From Shewanella olleyana (lineage in GTDB: Bacteria > Pseudomonadota > Gammaproteobacteria > Enterobacterales > Shewanellaceae), in the NCBI RefSeq assembly GCF_023283825.1, contig NZ_JAKILD010000023.1, positions 22,135-86,134 of the forward strand: a stretch of DNA of 64,000 nt, given 5' to 3'. Within the stretch, counting starts at the first letter, position 1, and each line of letters starts with the position of its first letter. A model generated the notes under the pieces. That model was given only the letters and a program-made list of their open reading frames with translations, did not search any database and was not told the DNA's origin. A program made the translations under genes and the position numbers. Shown here in pieces: positions 37,266-45,448 of the stretch.

Positions 37266-37676
37266 TTAATTAGACCAACATTCAGCGGGCGTTTTAATCC
37301 CATCAGACGTAATTTCAATGACAGCACAACCGGAGTCACGAGTTGCTTGTGTGCCAATAGCTGTTGCTTGTAATGTATATTTGGTTGCATCTCCTACAGA
37401 AGCATCTATTTTATAATAGCCGTTATCTACAATATATGGATCCGCTGCCATACCAAGTGCCTGCATATCCTTAGTAAAAGTCTTATGATCTAAATAAAAT
37501 TGCTCTTGTCGATTTGCTATATTCATTAAACCTGAAAGTGCATCAGCTCTTGCCCCTTTGGCTACAAACTGAGTATAACTCGGGTAAGCAATAGAGGCCA
37601 AAATCCCAACTATGACGACAGTAATCATTACTTCTATTAACGTAAAACCACAACTTTTCTTATTATTCAAACACAT
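37266..37676 (-). CDS. pilE: Type IV minor pilin PilE
   Basis: 136 residues. The prepilin signal CGFTLIEVMITVVIVGILAS is followed by YPSYTQFVAKGARADALSGL and the PilE-like middle NRQEQFYLDHKTF. A C-terminal disulfide pair (SGC...AECWSN) is visible. The ATG at 37676 begins one base after the pilY1 stop, implying coupled translation; earlier in-frame starts overlap pilY1. PilE joins PilVWX and PilY1 in the minor pilin complex that primes pilus assembly. Confidence 0.9.
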   Translation of the reverse strand: MCLNNKKSCGFTLIEVMITVVIVGILASIAYPSYTQFVAKGARADALSGLMNIANRQEQFYLDHKTFTKDMQALGMAADPYIVDNGYYKIDASVGDATKYTLQATAIGTQATRDSGCAVIEITSDGIKTPAECWSN

Positions 37677-37677
37677 A

Positions 37678-40600
37678 TTAATTCTCATTCTGATGATAAT
37701 AAATTCGATTAACACCTAAACCACCACCAATACACTTATCATCACCTTCAGCACAACCATCTGGTTCACTACCATCAACTTTTTCCATAGGCAGATCAGG
37801 AGTTATAAAGTAAGTAGATGAGTCACCATTTTCATCCGGACTTGAAATGAAGATTTGAGGTGTATCTGGTACTTGCTCGCCCATCGAGAAGTAATCTTCT
37901 GAGTAAGAATAACTTCTAGCACCTTTGTGTAAATCAAATCCATATAGTCGACCTTGTCCAGGAACTAAACATGCTTCATCTGAAGCTCCTGTTTCAGGAA
38001 CGTAAGAAGTAAAAAATACCCTTCCGTAGACTATTGTTGCGGCCGATAAAGATTTTTCACCAGTATCTGCAAAATTATAATACCAACCACGCTTGGTACC
38101 AAAAGTTATTGCCTCACTATCAGATGAAGGAGACTCAGTTGTGACATTATAAAGATCAATTAACTCAAGAGCTTCAGGAGCTTCATTTCCTGCAGCAGAA
38201 CTATAAGACTTAGTTATAATATTGCGATCTTGCAAGGTAAAGAATCTATCACTTCTTTCCTTATCAAGTGGATGAGGTCTATGGCCACTACCAATAACAA
38301 CTGCATCATATGGGATATTTTGATAAGTATTAGACGTTGTTGAATTTCCTTCAGTATCTGTATGTGTATGTTCTGCAATATTGCTGAACGAGGTCTGAGC
38401 AACTACAGGGGCAGAAAAGAAACGAATGTCTGAAGTCGTAGTGTTTCCCCCAAGACTCGCAAATTTAAAAGCACTCCAAGGAGCTGAAGTATTTGTAGGT
38501 AAGCCAGGTAGATCGAGCCTCCAAACATTAGCACCAGTATCAGTAGCATATATCCTATCGGTCAATTGATCGTTATTACTATCTAATATTGCAACTTGAT
38601 TGGGAATACTATCTTCCAATCCTGGAATGACTGTATCACTTCCCGACAAGCCAAAACTATGAACTTTTGCTCCTGTATCAGCATCGATAATATAAATACC
38701 AGCTCCTGTCGTATCATTTGATCCAACTCCAGAGCCATCTTTTGTGGCAGGCGTATAACCTGCACCTACAATAATGACAGGACTAGCTGTACTAGCAGCG
38801 GTTGCACCTGCAGGCCAGCCAGGTACCTTTGTTACTACAGGCTCAGCCCATGATTGCCCCATAAAATTAAACGTACTGGTCGAGGATATCCATTTCAAGC
38901 TTGGAGAATCTGGGCTAGTGATATCAAGCGCGTAATAAGAAGAACCTCCACGTCTCATACCTACAAATAACCATGCTTTAGTGACTTTTCCATCACCATC
39001 TCTTTCAATATAAGGAACAGGGGTACTATCTATTCCATAAATTGAATGGACACCCGTTTTAGGATTATCTCTTAGTCCCTTAATATTTGGGAGTAACTCT
39101 GTTGGCATAAAGGCCCAAGACTCTGAAACTGAGCTAACTCCACCCGTTTCCTCATCTTTGAACATATGTAAGAAACCATGATTTGTTCCCATTAAAATAC
39201 GTATGTCTGGGGATGAAGAGTTTCCGTAGTTTATAACTAGTGGTCGTGAATGAAGTGGATCGCCGATGATGTCTTTTCTAAGGTAAGGCGCTGCAGTGCT
39301 ATTATTTGTTTCGTCATATTTTTCATCATCAACATTTTCTCCCATTGCCCACTTAAATGAGTCTCCAAGAGCACTCTCTTCAACCCCCATGTGCGCAGCT
39401 AATTTAGCATCTGTATTTAAATGGCTATTCTGTTGCGCATTAGCTTTGCTAAAGGAAACAAGTGCACCTGATGACCCTTTATTAATTAATACTTTTCTTG
39501 TACTAACATCCGTCTTATGAAGCTCTCTTAAAACCTCTGCTACGCCACCATCTGAAACATCATAACCTTCGTAATTGGCTCCACTGCATACAGCAGCAGT
39601 CGTCCAAAGTGGGCAAGCATCTTCCGCAATAAAGCCTGTATCATCTAGAGCTTCTGCATCATTTTGGTCGAGTAATGTACCATTATCACTGACTTTGAAT
39701 TTCTTTAAATTACCTGACCACCTCGGGCCTTCATCGGGTAAGAACATTGCGAAATATGCATCATCGCCAGTTTGAGTTTTATCTAAAGCAACTGAAGGAG
39801 ATGAAAAACTTGCGCTATCTTCTTTAATAGCAGCTAAGGCTTTTAACAAGGATGCTTGTAGAGCTGATGCGGTTAGTGCTGAATAATATTTTCCTTTACC
39901 TAATTCAGCAGTTTTTTCTAAAATCTCTTTAGCTGCTTCAGCTCCTTCACTAAAACCAATAGTATAAGTCGTTACAGCTTGTACACCTGGTACATTAGAA
40001 TTAACATCATTATTTGCCATCCAACCAGCTAATGGTGGCATTAAATTTCCACCAACATTACCAGTTACAGATCCACTACCCGTTGAGGTATCTAAGCCTA
40101 ATAGTGTTTTTATTGCATTATCAGCTGCAGTATCTTTGTTTGGAACCCCATCAGTCACATAAATGATTGATGCATTTGATTGACACTGTTTGTCAATAAA
40201 GGGAGAAATATATGAAGTACCAGCTGCATTTTCTACGGATGAGTCATATGTTGGGTTTTTATCTGTACCTATAGAATTACCTGTATCGTGCCCAAACGTG
40301 ACAGATTTACCATACATGTAGCTATAAGCTTCAAATAAGGTTTCGCATAAGGGGGTGTGATTACGATAAATTGAAACTAAATCTTCAATGGTAGAATTCA
40401 ATGCATTTTTATTCGCAACAGATGAAGGGCTAATACCCGCAATGATACGCCCCCCATCCCTAGGATCACTTGTCGAACCGCCTGTGTTATAATTAAAAAT
40501 CTCGATACCGAAATCAACACCTGGTGTATTAGTAATAACTTCTTGTAATACCCTTTTAGCAACATCCATTCGCTTATATGGGATACTGTCAGTTTTGCCA

Positions 40601-41223
40601 TTAGGCTTACTGTCATCATGATACCAAGTGACATATTGTTCGGTATAAATACTCAATGGATTTCCTAAACCAAACTCGGTCAATTTAGCTTTTTCAATAT
40701 CAGCATCATAAGGGGAAGCTAATCCATCCACAGGGTAACCAGAACCGCTTGCATTATTTGTATTTGAATCTGCAATATCTTCATAACAGTCAACAGTACT
40801 AATAGCCGAACCGTCGTCAGCTGGAAACTCAACCCATTTTCCACTTTGATACTCTCTAAAATATCCCGTATACATCCCATATTCATTAAGAAAACCGGAA
40901 GATGAATCACAGCCGTTAATTCCATTTAAGAAATATTGATTACTACTCGCTGCAGGGATCACTTCAGGATCAGTTGAAAAATATAGCTTGGTGGAGCTTC
41001 CTAAAGAGGATTGCACATGAAACCTAGGAGCGGTGAAATCACTTGAAGTATTATCATCGCCCCCCATACTGCCTGAAGTGTCAAATATGATTAAAACTTG
41101 AGGGTTAGAGTTACTTCTTGCAGATGTTTCTAGTACATATAATTCTGTATCATCAGCAAAACTTCCGGCTGCTAAACCTATACTCATAAATCCTAAAGCA
41201 AAACTGGTTATTTTCTTAATCAT
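37678..41223 (-). CDS. pilY1: PilY1, pilus tip adhesin/assembly protein
   Basis: 1181 residues with a signal peptide (ends GSFA/DD). The N-terminal half is a von Willebrand A-like domain with the MIDAS motif IIFDTSGSMGG (Asp48), and carries CQSNASIIYVTDGVPN. The C-terminal half is the PilC/PilY1 beta-propeller, with a calcium loop DSNNDQLTDRIYATD near residue 880, as in the site controlling Pseudomonas pilus extension and retraction, and RILMGTNHGFLHMF before it. It lies in the operon pilV-pilW-pilX-pilY1-pilE, two bases after pilX. Confidence 0.93.
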   Translation of the reverse strand: MIKKITSFALGFMSIGLAAGSFADDTELYVLETSARSNSNPQVLIIFDTSGSMGGDDNTSSDFTAPRFHVQSSLGSSTKLYFSTDPEVIPAASSNQYFLNGINGCDSSSGFLNEYGMYTGYFREYQSGKWVEFPADDGSAISTVDCYEDIADSNTNNASGSGYPVDGLASPYDADIEKAKLTEFGLGNPLSIYTEQYVTWYHDDSKPNGKTDSIPYKRMDVAKRVLQEVITNTPGVDFGIEIFNYNTGGSTSDPRDGGRIIAGISPSSVANKNALNSTIEDLVSIYRNHTPLCETLFEAYSYMYGKSVTFGHDTGNSIGTDKNPTYDSSVENAAGTSYISPFIDKQCQSNASIIYVTDGVPNKDTAADNAIKTLLGLDTSTGSGSVTGNVGGNLMPPLAGWMANNDVNSNVPGVQAVTTYTIGFSEGAEAAKEILEKTAELGKGKYYSALTASALQASLLKALAAIKEDSASFSSPSVALDKTQTGDDAYFAMFLPDEGPRWSGNLKKFKVSDNGTLLDQNDAEALDDTGFIAEDACPLWTTAAVCSGANYEGYDVSDGGVAEVLRELHKTDVSTRKVLINKGSSGALVSFSKANAQQNSHLNTDAKLAAHMGVEESALGDSFKWAMGENVDDEKYDETNNSTAAPYLRKDIIGDPLHSRPLVINYGNSSSPDIRILMGTNHGFLHMFKDEETGGVSSVSESWAFMPTELLPNIKGLRDNPKTGVHSIYGIDSTPVPYIERDGDGKVTKAWLFVGMRRGGSSYYALDITSPDSPSLKWISSTSTFNFMGQSWAEPVVTKVPGWPAGATAASTASPVIIVGAGYTPATKDGSGVGSNDTTGAGIYIIDADTGAKVHSFGLSGSDTVIPGLEDSIPNQVAILDSNNDQLTDRIYATDTGANVWRLDLPGLPTNTSAPWSAFKFASLGGNTTTSDIRFFSAPVVAQTSFSNIAEHTHTDTEGNSTTSNTYQNIPYDAVVIGSGHRPHPLDKERSDRFFTLQDRNIITKSYSSAAGNEAPEALELIDLYNVTTESPSSDSEAITFGTKRGWYYNFADTGEKSLSAATIVYGRVFFTSYVPETGASDEACLVPGQGRLYGFDLHKGARSYSYSEDYFSMGEQVPDTPQIFISSPDENGDSSTYFITPDLPMEKVDGSEPDGCAEGDDKCIGGGLGVNRIYYHQNEN

Positions 41224-41225
41224 AA

Positions 41226-41675
41226 TTAACTCCCCGTAAGCACTTCTTGCTCAACGCCCGTTGTGACGGTGAGTTGACCGACACCACTACGGCCAAAAGT
41301 CGCAGAGCTCGATACTTCAAGCCTTCTACAACTAATTAAATTCGCCGCACTCGCTTTTTCTGTGCGTTGACAATTAACATCGATTCCTGGGTTATCCTCA
41401 GGCATTAATTTAATATTTTGATTTCCATCCATTTCTGTCGCAGTTCCATCTACTATTCTAGTACTAAAGCTGTGGGAAACATTGTCGTTGATGACGATAT
41501 TTAGACCGCCTTGTGCTTGTGCAAGCGCAGAAACTCTATCACTACCTGCACCAGCCATTCTCAATGATTGACTGGAATTAACGGCTAAAGCAACGCCAAT
41601 AATAGTCATAACGATTAGGACAACTAAAGAGAAAAATAACACCATCCCTTGTTGGTTTTTTATTGATTTAATCAT
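41226..41675 (-). CDS. pilX: Minor pilin-like PilX
   Basis: 149 residues. The N-terminal helix QQGMVLFFSLVVLIVMTIIG lacks Glu at +5, as PilX proteins normally do. SLRMAGAGSDRVSALAQAQ follows, the PilX N-terminal signature. It is predicted to sit in the minor pilin complex with PilV, PilW and PilY1. It overlaps none of its neighbours but is only 2 bases from pilY1. Confidence 0.87.
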   Translation of the reverse strand: MIKSIKNQQGMVLFFSLVVLIVMTIIGVALAVNSSQSLRMAGAGSDRVSALAQAQGGLNIVINDNVSHSFSTRIVDGTATEMDGNQNIKLMPEDNPGIDVNCQRTEKASAANLISCRRLEVSSSATFGRSGVGQLTVTTGVEQEVLTGS

Positions 41676-41691
41676 TGTAGTAACCTAAGTA

Positions 41692-42666
41692 TTAGTTTCT
41701 AATCAAGACGGGATTATCAAGTACAACTGTCGTCGACATCACCTTTCTTCGAAATTTATCATTAGTCGCTGCTATAGATTTATCGCCTAATTGATATGTT
41801 ATTTCGTTCTCATAACTGTTATCTTCTTGAATTGAACGAACTAGTACATAAATTTTTACAGCCACTAGGCGCTGAAAACCTTGGTTATCCCACATGACTG
41901 TGCTCACATCTTCTGCAGACATGAATGAGTCAGGCGTTGAGTCTCCATCATCATCAAAACCATAAAGAAAACGGACATTCTCAATCCCTTCAACTAACTG
42001 ATCTTCATTATTCATACCTTTTGAAATATTCAATGTTTTTCTACTTAATATCGGTATACCGTTATCATTTTTAATAAAATATATATGATGCTGATACTCC
42101 CAAACACGACTATTTAATTTGTTTGGCGCAGCACTACTTCCATTAAAAAATTCGATTTCATTTGATGTTACCGAAGCGTAATATCGATTTGAGTCTTGAA
42201 CTGTTGTTTCAGGACCTATAAGTCTTTTTATTTGAATGACATCTGTACCACTTATTGGGTTTATTGCAGCGCCACAATTTAACGTTGAACCGCCACTTCC
42301 CTGCTCATATCCCCACAATCGTCTGAAATGAGCAGGAACATTTACAGGAAAGGTAGCATTGTTGAGTCCATCACCAACGCAATCACTGGTTACCGCTGTT
42401 GCAGAAATAGTAGTGTTAACATTAAACAGTAGATCTGTACCTGTAATGTCACCAAAAAAGCCAAGCTGACTAATGTCTCTTTCCATAATGGCTAATGCAA
42501 TACGGCCATTTTCTTGTAATTGGGTAAACTGACTCGTGGTAGTGACATTACTTGATGACATGTTAAACATCGAAAACAAGCCAGCAGAAAGGAATAAGCT
42601 TATTAGCATTGCTACCATTAGCTCAACAAGCGACATGCCTATTTGGCGTTTTTGTTTAATTATCAT
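41692..42666 (-). CDS. pilW: Minor pilin PilW
   Basis: About 324 residues. The prepilin signal is IGMSLVELMVAMLISLFLSA. The early ENGRIALAIMERDISQLGFFG is typical of PilW, and the globular domain has several Cys residues. The ATG at 42666 is preferred because AGG, overlapping the pilV stop, then lies 8 bases upstream; the ATG at 42672 is too near. Confidence 0.9.
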   Translation of the reverse strand: MIIKQKRQIGMSLVELMVAMLISLFLSAGLFSMFNMSSSNVTTTSQFTQLQENGRIALAIMERDISQLGFFGDITGTDLLFNVNTTISATAVTSDCVGDGLNNATFPVNVPAHFRRLWGYEQGSGGSTLNCGAAINPISGTDVIQIKRLIGPETTVQDSNRYYASVTSNEIEFFNGSSAAPNKLNSRVWEYQHHIYFIKNDNGIPILSRKTLNISKGMNNEDQLVEGIENVRFLYGFDDDGDSTPDSFMSAEDVSTVMWDNQGFQRLVAVKIYVLVRSIQEDNSYENEITYQLGDKSIAATNDKFRRKVMSTTVVLDNPVLIRN

Positions 42667-42675
42667 TTTCATAAC

Positions 42676-43227
42676 CTAAAAAATCGCTGTCTCAATTTCA
42701 AAAATTCTTTTTTTATTATTTTTCGTACCACAGCCTTTTACATAATCAGAATAGCCATCCTCATTATTTGATGATTTTCTGATACCGGTCCAACTCATAA
42801 CAACCACAACCTTAGTTGGCTCAACATAAATACAACCAATACCGGAAGGAAGCCCTCCGACATTATCTCCATCATCCTTCTCAGCCTCACCCATAAAGGA
42901 AGACTGCCATTCATATACATCCCACAACTGTAATTCAGCAGGCGTACATATCGCTGCACCAGAACAGGCTTTAGATGGAGCTGAAAGTGAGGCCCCTGTA
43001 TAGGTAATACCAGCTGCAGAACCGTATGAATCTAAAACACTAGGATTCAATCGCATTCGATTTATTATGTCATTAGCATAATAAGAAGCTTGGGTTTGTT
43101 GAAAAGACTCAAAGCTACCGCGCTTGGCTACAATATGAAGATTGAAAATCCCAATTAAACCAACGGTTAAAATAACCAAAGAAACCATCACTTCAATTAA
43201 GGAAAATCCATTCCTTTTTGCTGACAT
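42676..43227 (-). CDS. pilV: Minor pilin PilV
   Basis: 183 residues. The prepilin signal NGFSLIEVMVSLVILTVGLI is followed by FESFQQTQASYYANDIINRMR, matching the PilV family (type IV pilus modification). The ATG at 43227 follows GGAGG at 10 bases; the GTG nine codons earlier includes that ribosome site and is rejected. It is the first gene of the minus-strand pilus operon. Confidence 0.9.
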   Translation of the reverse strand: MSAKRNGFSLIEVMVSLVILTVGLIGIFNLHIVAKRGSFESFQQTQASYYANDIINRMRLNPSVLDSYGSAAGITYTGASLSAPSKACSGAAICTPAELQLWDVYEWQSSFMGEAEKDDGDNVGGLPSGIGCIYVEPTKVVVVMSWTGIRKSSNNEDGYSDYVKGCGTKNNKKRIFEIETAIF

Positions 43228-43441
43228 GAGTGTCAAACCTCCATAAACTGCCACATTATTGACATAGCAATTAAAAATATTTGTTTTAAATCTTAAACTT
43301 AGACACTAAATACTATACTCGAAAATAATAGCCGAGCAAGATGTAATCAAATAGTTAACCATTGTATACTAAATATTAGCCAAAGATTAACTTTAGTTGT
43401 ACACAAAGTGTAGTCTAATAAATAATCAGTTAGTTATAGAT

Positions 43442-43478
43442 ATAAAAAAACCGCAATCCATTGAGATTACGGTTTTGA
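43442..43478 (-). terminator. Terminator after ispH
   Basis: A hairpin AAAACCG-AATC / GATT-CGGTTTT (one internal mismatch) followed on the minus strand by T7. It separates the housekeeping run from the pilus operon. Confidence 0.75.
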
Positions 43479-43498
43479 TTAATGCTTTAGCTTTAAGC

Positions 43499-43530
43499 GT
43501 TTTAGTGTTTTAGTGTTTTAGTGTTTTAGT
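43499..43530. repeat. Four exact 8-base tandem repeats GTTTTAGT
   Basis: Four perfect copies directly beyond the ispH stop, outside any coding region. Such microsatellites vary by slippage but this one would alter only the 3' untranslated part of the transcript. Confidence 0.92.
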
Positions 43531-43534
43531 ATTG

Positions 43535-44494
43535 CTACCTTAATTCAGCAGGCACAGCGAAAACTGTATCTTCTTTACGCCCTTCGACTTCAGTGATGAC
43601 TGAAGGTTCAAACTTGGCGATAGCATTGACCACCTGTTGCACAAGCACTTCAGGTGCAGATGCTCCAGCGGTTACTGCAACTTTAGCGACACCACTAAAC
43701 CAAGCTTCATCTACATCAGCTGCTGTATCAACTAGATATGCCTTTGTCCCTGTTTTTTCAGCTAACTCTCGCAGTCGATTCGAGTTAGAGCTATTTTTAG
43801 AACCAACAACAATAAACAAGTCTGCGTCCGATGACATAGTTCTTACTGCATCTTGGCGGTTTTGTGTCGCGTAGCAAATATCATCTTTACGCGGGCCCTC
43901 AATAGACGGGAACTTCGCCTTTAATGCTTCAATAATATCGAGTGTGTCGTCAACAGATAATGTTGTTTGAGTCACAAAGCATAAGTTATCAGGGTTGTTA
44001 ACTTCTAGTTTAGCGACACTTTCTGGCGACTCGACAAGATAAACTCCACCTTCCGAATTATCATATTGGCCCATGGTCCCTTCTACTTCAGGGTGTCCTT
44101 CGTGACCAATAAGGATACATTCAATACCTTTACGACTTGCTCTAGTGACTTGAAGGTGAACCTTAGTCACTAAGGGGCAAGTGGCATCAAATACTTTTAA
44201 CCCACGATCTTTAGCTTCTTTTCGAACCGCCTGAGAAACACCATGAGCACTAAAGATGACAATACTATCATCAGGAACTTGTTCAAGCTCATCAACAAAT
44301 ATTGCGCCGCGATCTTTAAGGTTTTCGACCACGTAACGATTATGAACAACTTCATGTCGAACATATATTGGTGGCTCAAATAACTCTAGAGCTCGCTCAA
44401 CAATACTGATTGCACGGTCTACACCCGCACAAAAACCTCTAGGGTTGGCAAGTAAGATATTCAATTCAGGAGACGTTGGATCAACTTTAAGCAT
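43535..44494 (-). CDS. ispH: 4-hydroxy-3-methylbut-2-enyl diphosphate reductase
   Basis: 319 residues, the normal length. IspH makes IPP and DMAPP in the last step of the MEP isoprenoid pathway with a [4Fe-4S] cluster. The three cluster Cys are in NPRGFCAGVDRA, VFDATCPLVTKVH and DDICYATQNRQ, with EVVHNRYVV and IGHEGHPEVEGTMG in between. It starts one base after the fkpB stop, a coupled arrangement also known from Pseudomonas and E. coli. Confidence 0.97.
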   Translation of the reverse strand: MLKVDPTSPELNILLANPRGFCAGVDRAISIVERALELFEPPIYVRHEVVHNRYVVENLKDRGAIFVDELEQVPDDSIVIFSAHGVSQAVRKEAKDRGLKVFDATCPLVTKVHLQVTRASRKGIECILIGHEGHPEVEGTMGQYDNSEGGVYLVESPESVAKLEVNNPDNLCFVTQTTLSVDDTLDIIEALKAKFPSIEGPRKDDICYATQNRQDAVRTMSSDADLFIVVGSKNSSNSNRLRELAEKTGTKAYLVDTAADVDEAWFSGVAKVAVTAGASAPEVLVQQVVNAIAKFEPSVITEVEGRKEDTVFAVPAELR

Positions 44495-44495
44495 C

Positions 44496-44930
44496 TTAAA
44501 GTACCTCTACCACATCAAGTTCAAAAGTGACTTTTTGTCCTGCTAACGGGTGATTTAAATCAACGGTTATTGAATCACCGGCAATTTCTCTTACCATCCC
44601 AGGAATTTCACTACCGCCAGGTCCGCCAAAACTAACGATAACACCTGGTTCAAGTTCCATATCCGCAGGGAAACGACTTCTATCCATATGATGAATCGCA
44701 TCAGGGTTTGATTCACCAAATGCATCAATGGGTTCAAGCGTAAAATTATGCTTATCGCCAAGTTGCAACGCGATTATTTCAGCTTCAAAAGCTGGGCTTA
44801 AACTACCATCACCGACATTAAATCTCGCTGGTTTACCTGACGACTTAGTGCTGTCTGCAGTTGAGCCATCTTCGAGAACGATGTTCATATGGCACAGAAT
44901 TGAACGAGATGTTGCTTGTTGTTCTGACAA
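44496..44930 (-). CDS. fkpB: FKBP-type peptidyl-prolyl isomerase FkpB (SlpA)
   Basis: 144 residues. The SlyD-like insert-in-flap FKBP fold shows LEDGSTADSTKSSGKPARFNVG, LQLGDKHNFTLEPIDAFGES and the C-terminal VDLNHPLAGQKVTFELDVVEVL. It lacks the His-rich metal tail of SlyD. It lies between lspA and ispH in the conserved ribF-ileS-lspA-fkpB-ispH run. Confidence 0.95.
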   Translation of the reverse strand: MSEQQATSRSILCHMNIVLEDGSTADSTKSSGKPARFNVGDGSLSPAFEAEIIALQLGDKHNFTLEPIDAFGESNPDAIHHMDRSRFPADMELEPGVIVSFGGPGGSEIPGMVREIAGDSITVDLNHPLAGQKVTFELDVVEVL

Positions 44931-44941
44931 AGTAATTCTCC

Positions 44942-45439
44942 CTAACTTTCTTTTACAGGCTCTTCAGGCTTAAATGAATCCCAAATAATTAGCACCGCAC
45001 CAATAAAAATACCTGCGTCCGCAATATTGAAGGCTGGGTAATGGCTCGTGTTCCAATAGAAATCAATAAAATCGACAACATAACCATGCATTAAGCGATC
45101 AACTAAGTTACCGATAGCGCCACCAATGATCAGGGTATAGGCTAAATTAGTACGCCAAAGTGATGCAGACTGCTTACGTAGCCACACAGTAAGTAAGGTG
45201 CTAAAACCAACCGCGATAATGGTAAATAACCAACGCTGCCAACCACCAGCTTCACTCAAAAAGCTGAATGCTGCCCCATAATTACGCACATAGGTAAAAT
45301 TAAAAAACGGTAACAGCTGTATGGAATCATACAGCTCAAAATTTGCTAACACCCATTGCTTAGATAGCTGATCAGCAAAAAATACTAATACAGCTACCCA
45401 ATACCAACGAATGCCACTTTCTTTCCAAGTAAGAGGCAT
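44942..45439 (-). CDS. lspA: Lipoprotein signal peptidase II
   Basis: 165 residues and four membrane helices. The catalytic aspartates lie in GGAIGNLVDRLMHGYVVDFIDF and FNIADAGIFIG. It removes signal peptides from lipoproteins such as the Hex lipoprotein encoded nearby. It is 9 bases from ileS, a common pairing. Confidence 0.97.
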   Translation of the reverse strand: MPLTWKESGIRWYWVAVLVFFADQLSKQWVLANFELYDSIQLLPFFNFTYVRNYGAAFSFLSEAGGWQRWLFTIIAVGFSTLLTVWLRKQSASLWRTNLAYTLIIGGAIGNLVDRLMHGYVVDFIDFYWNTSHYPAFNIADAGIFIGAVLIIWDSFKPEEPVKES

Positions 45440-45448
45440 TATCAGTCC

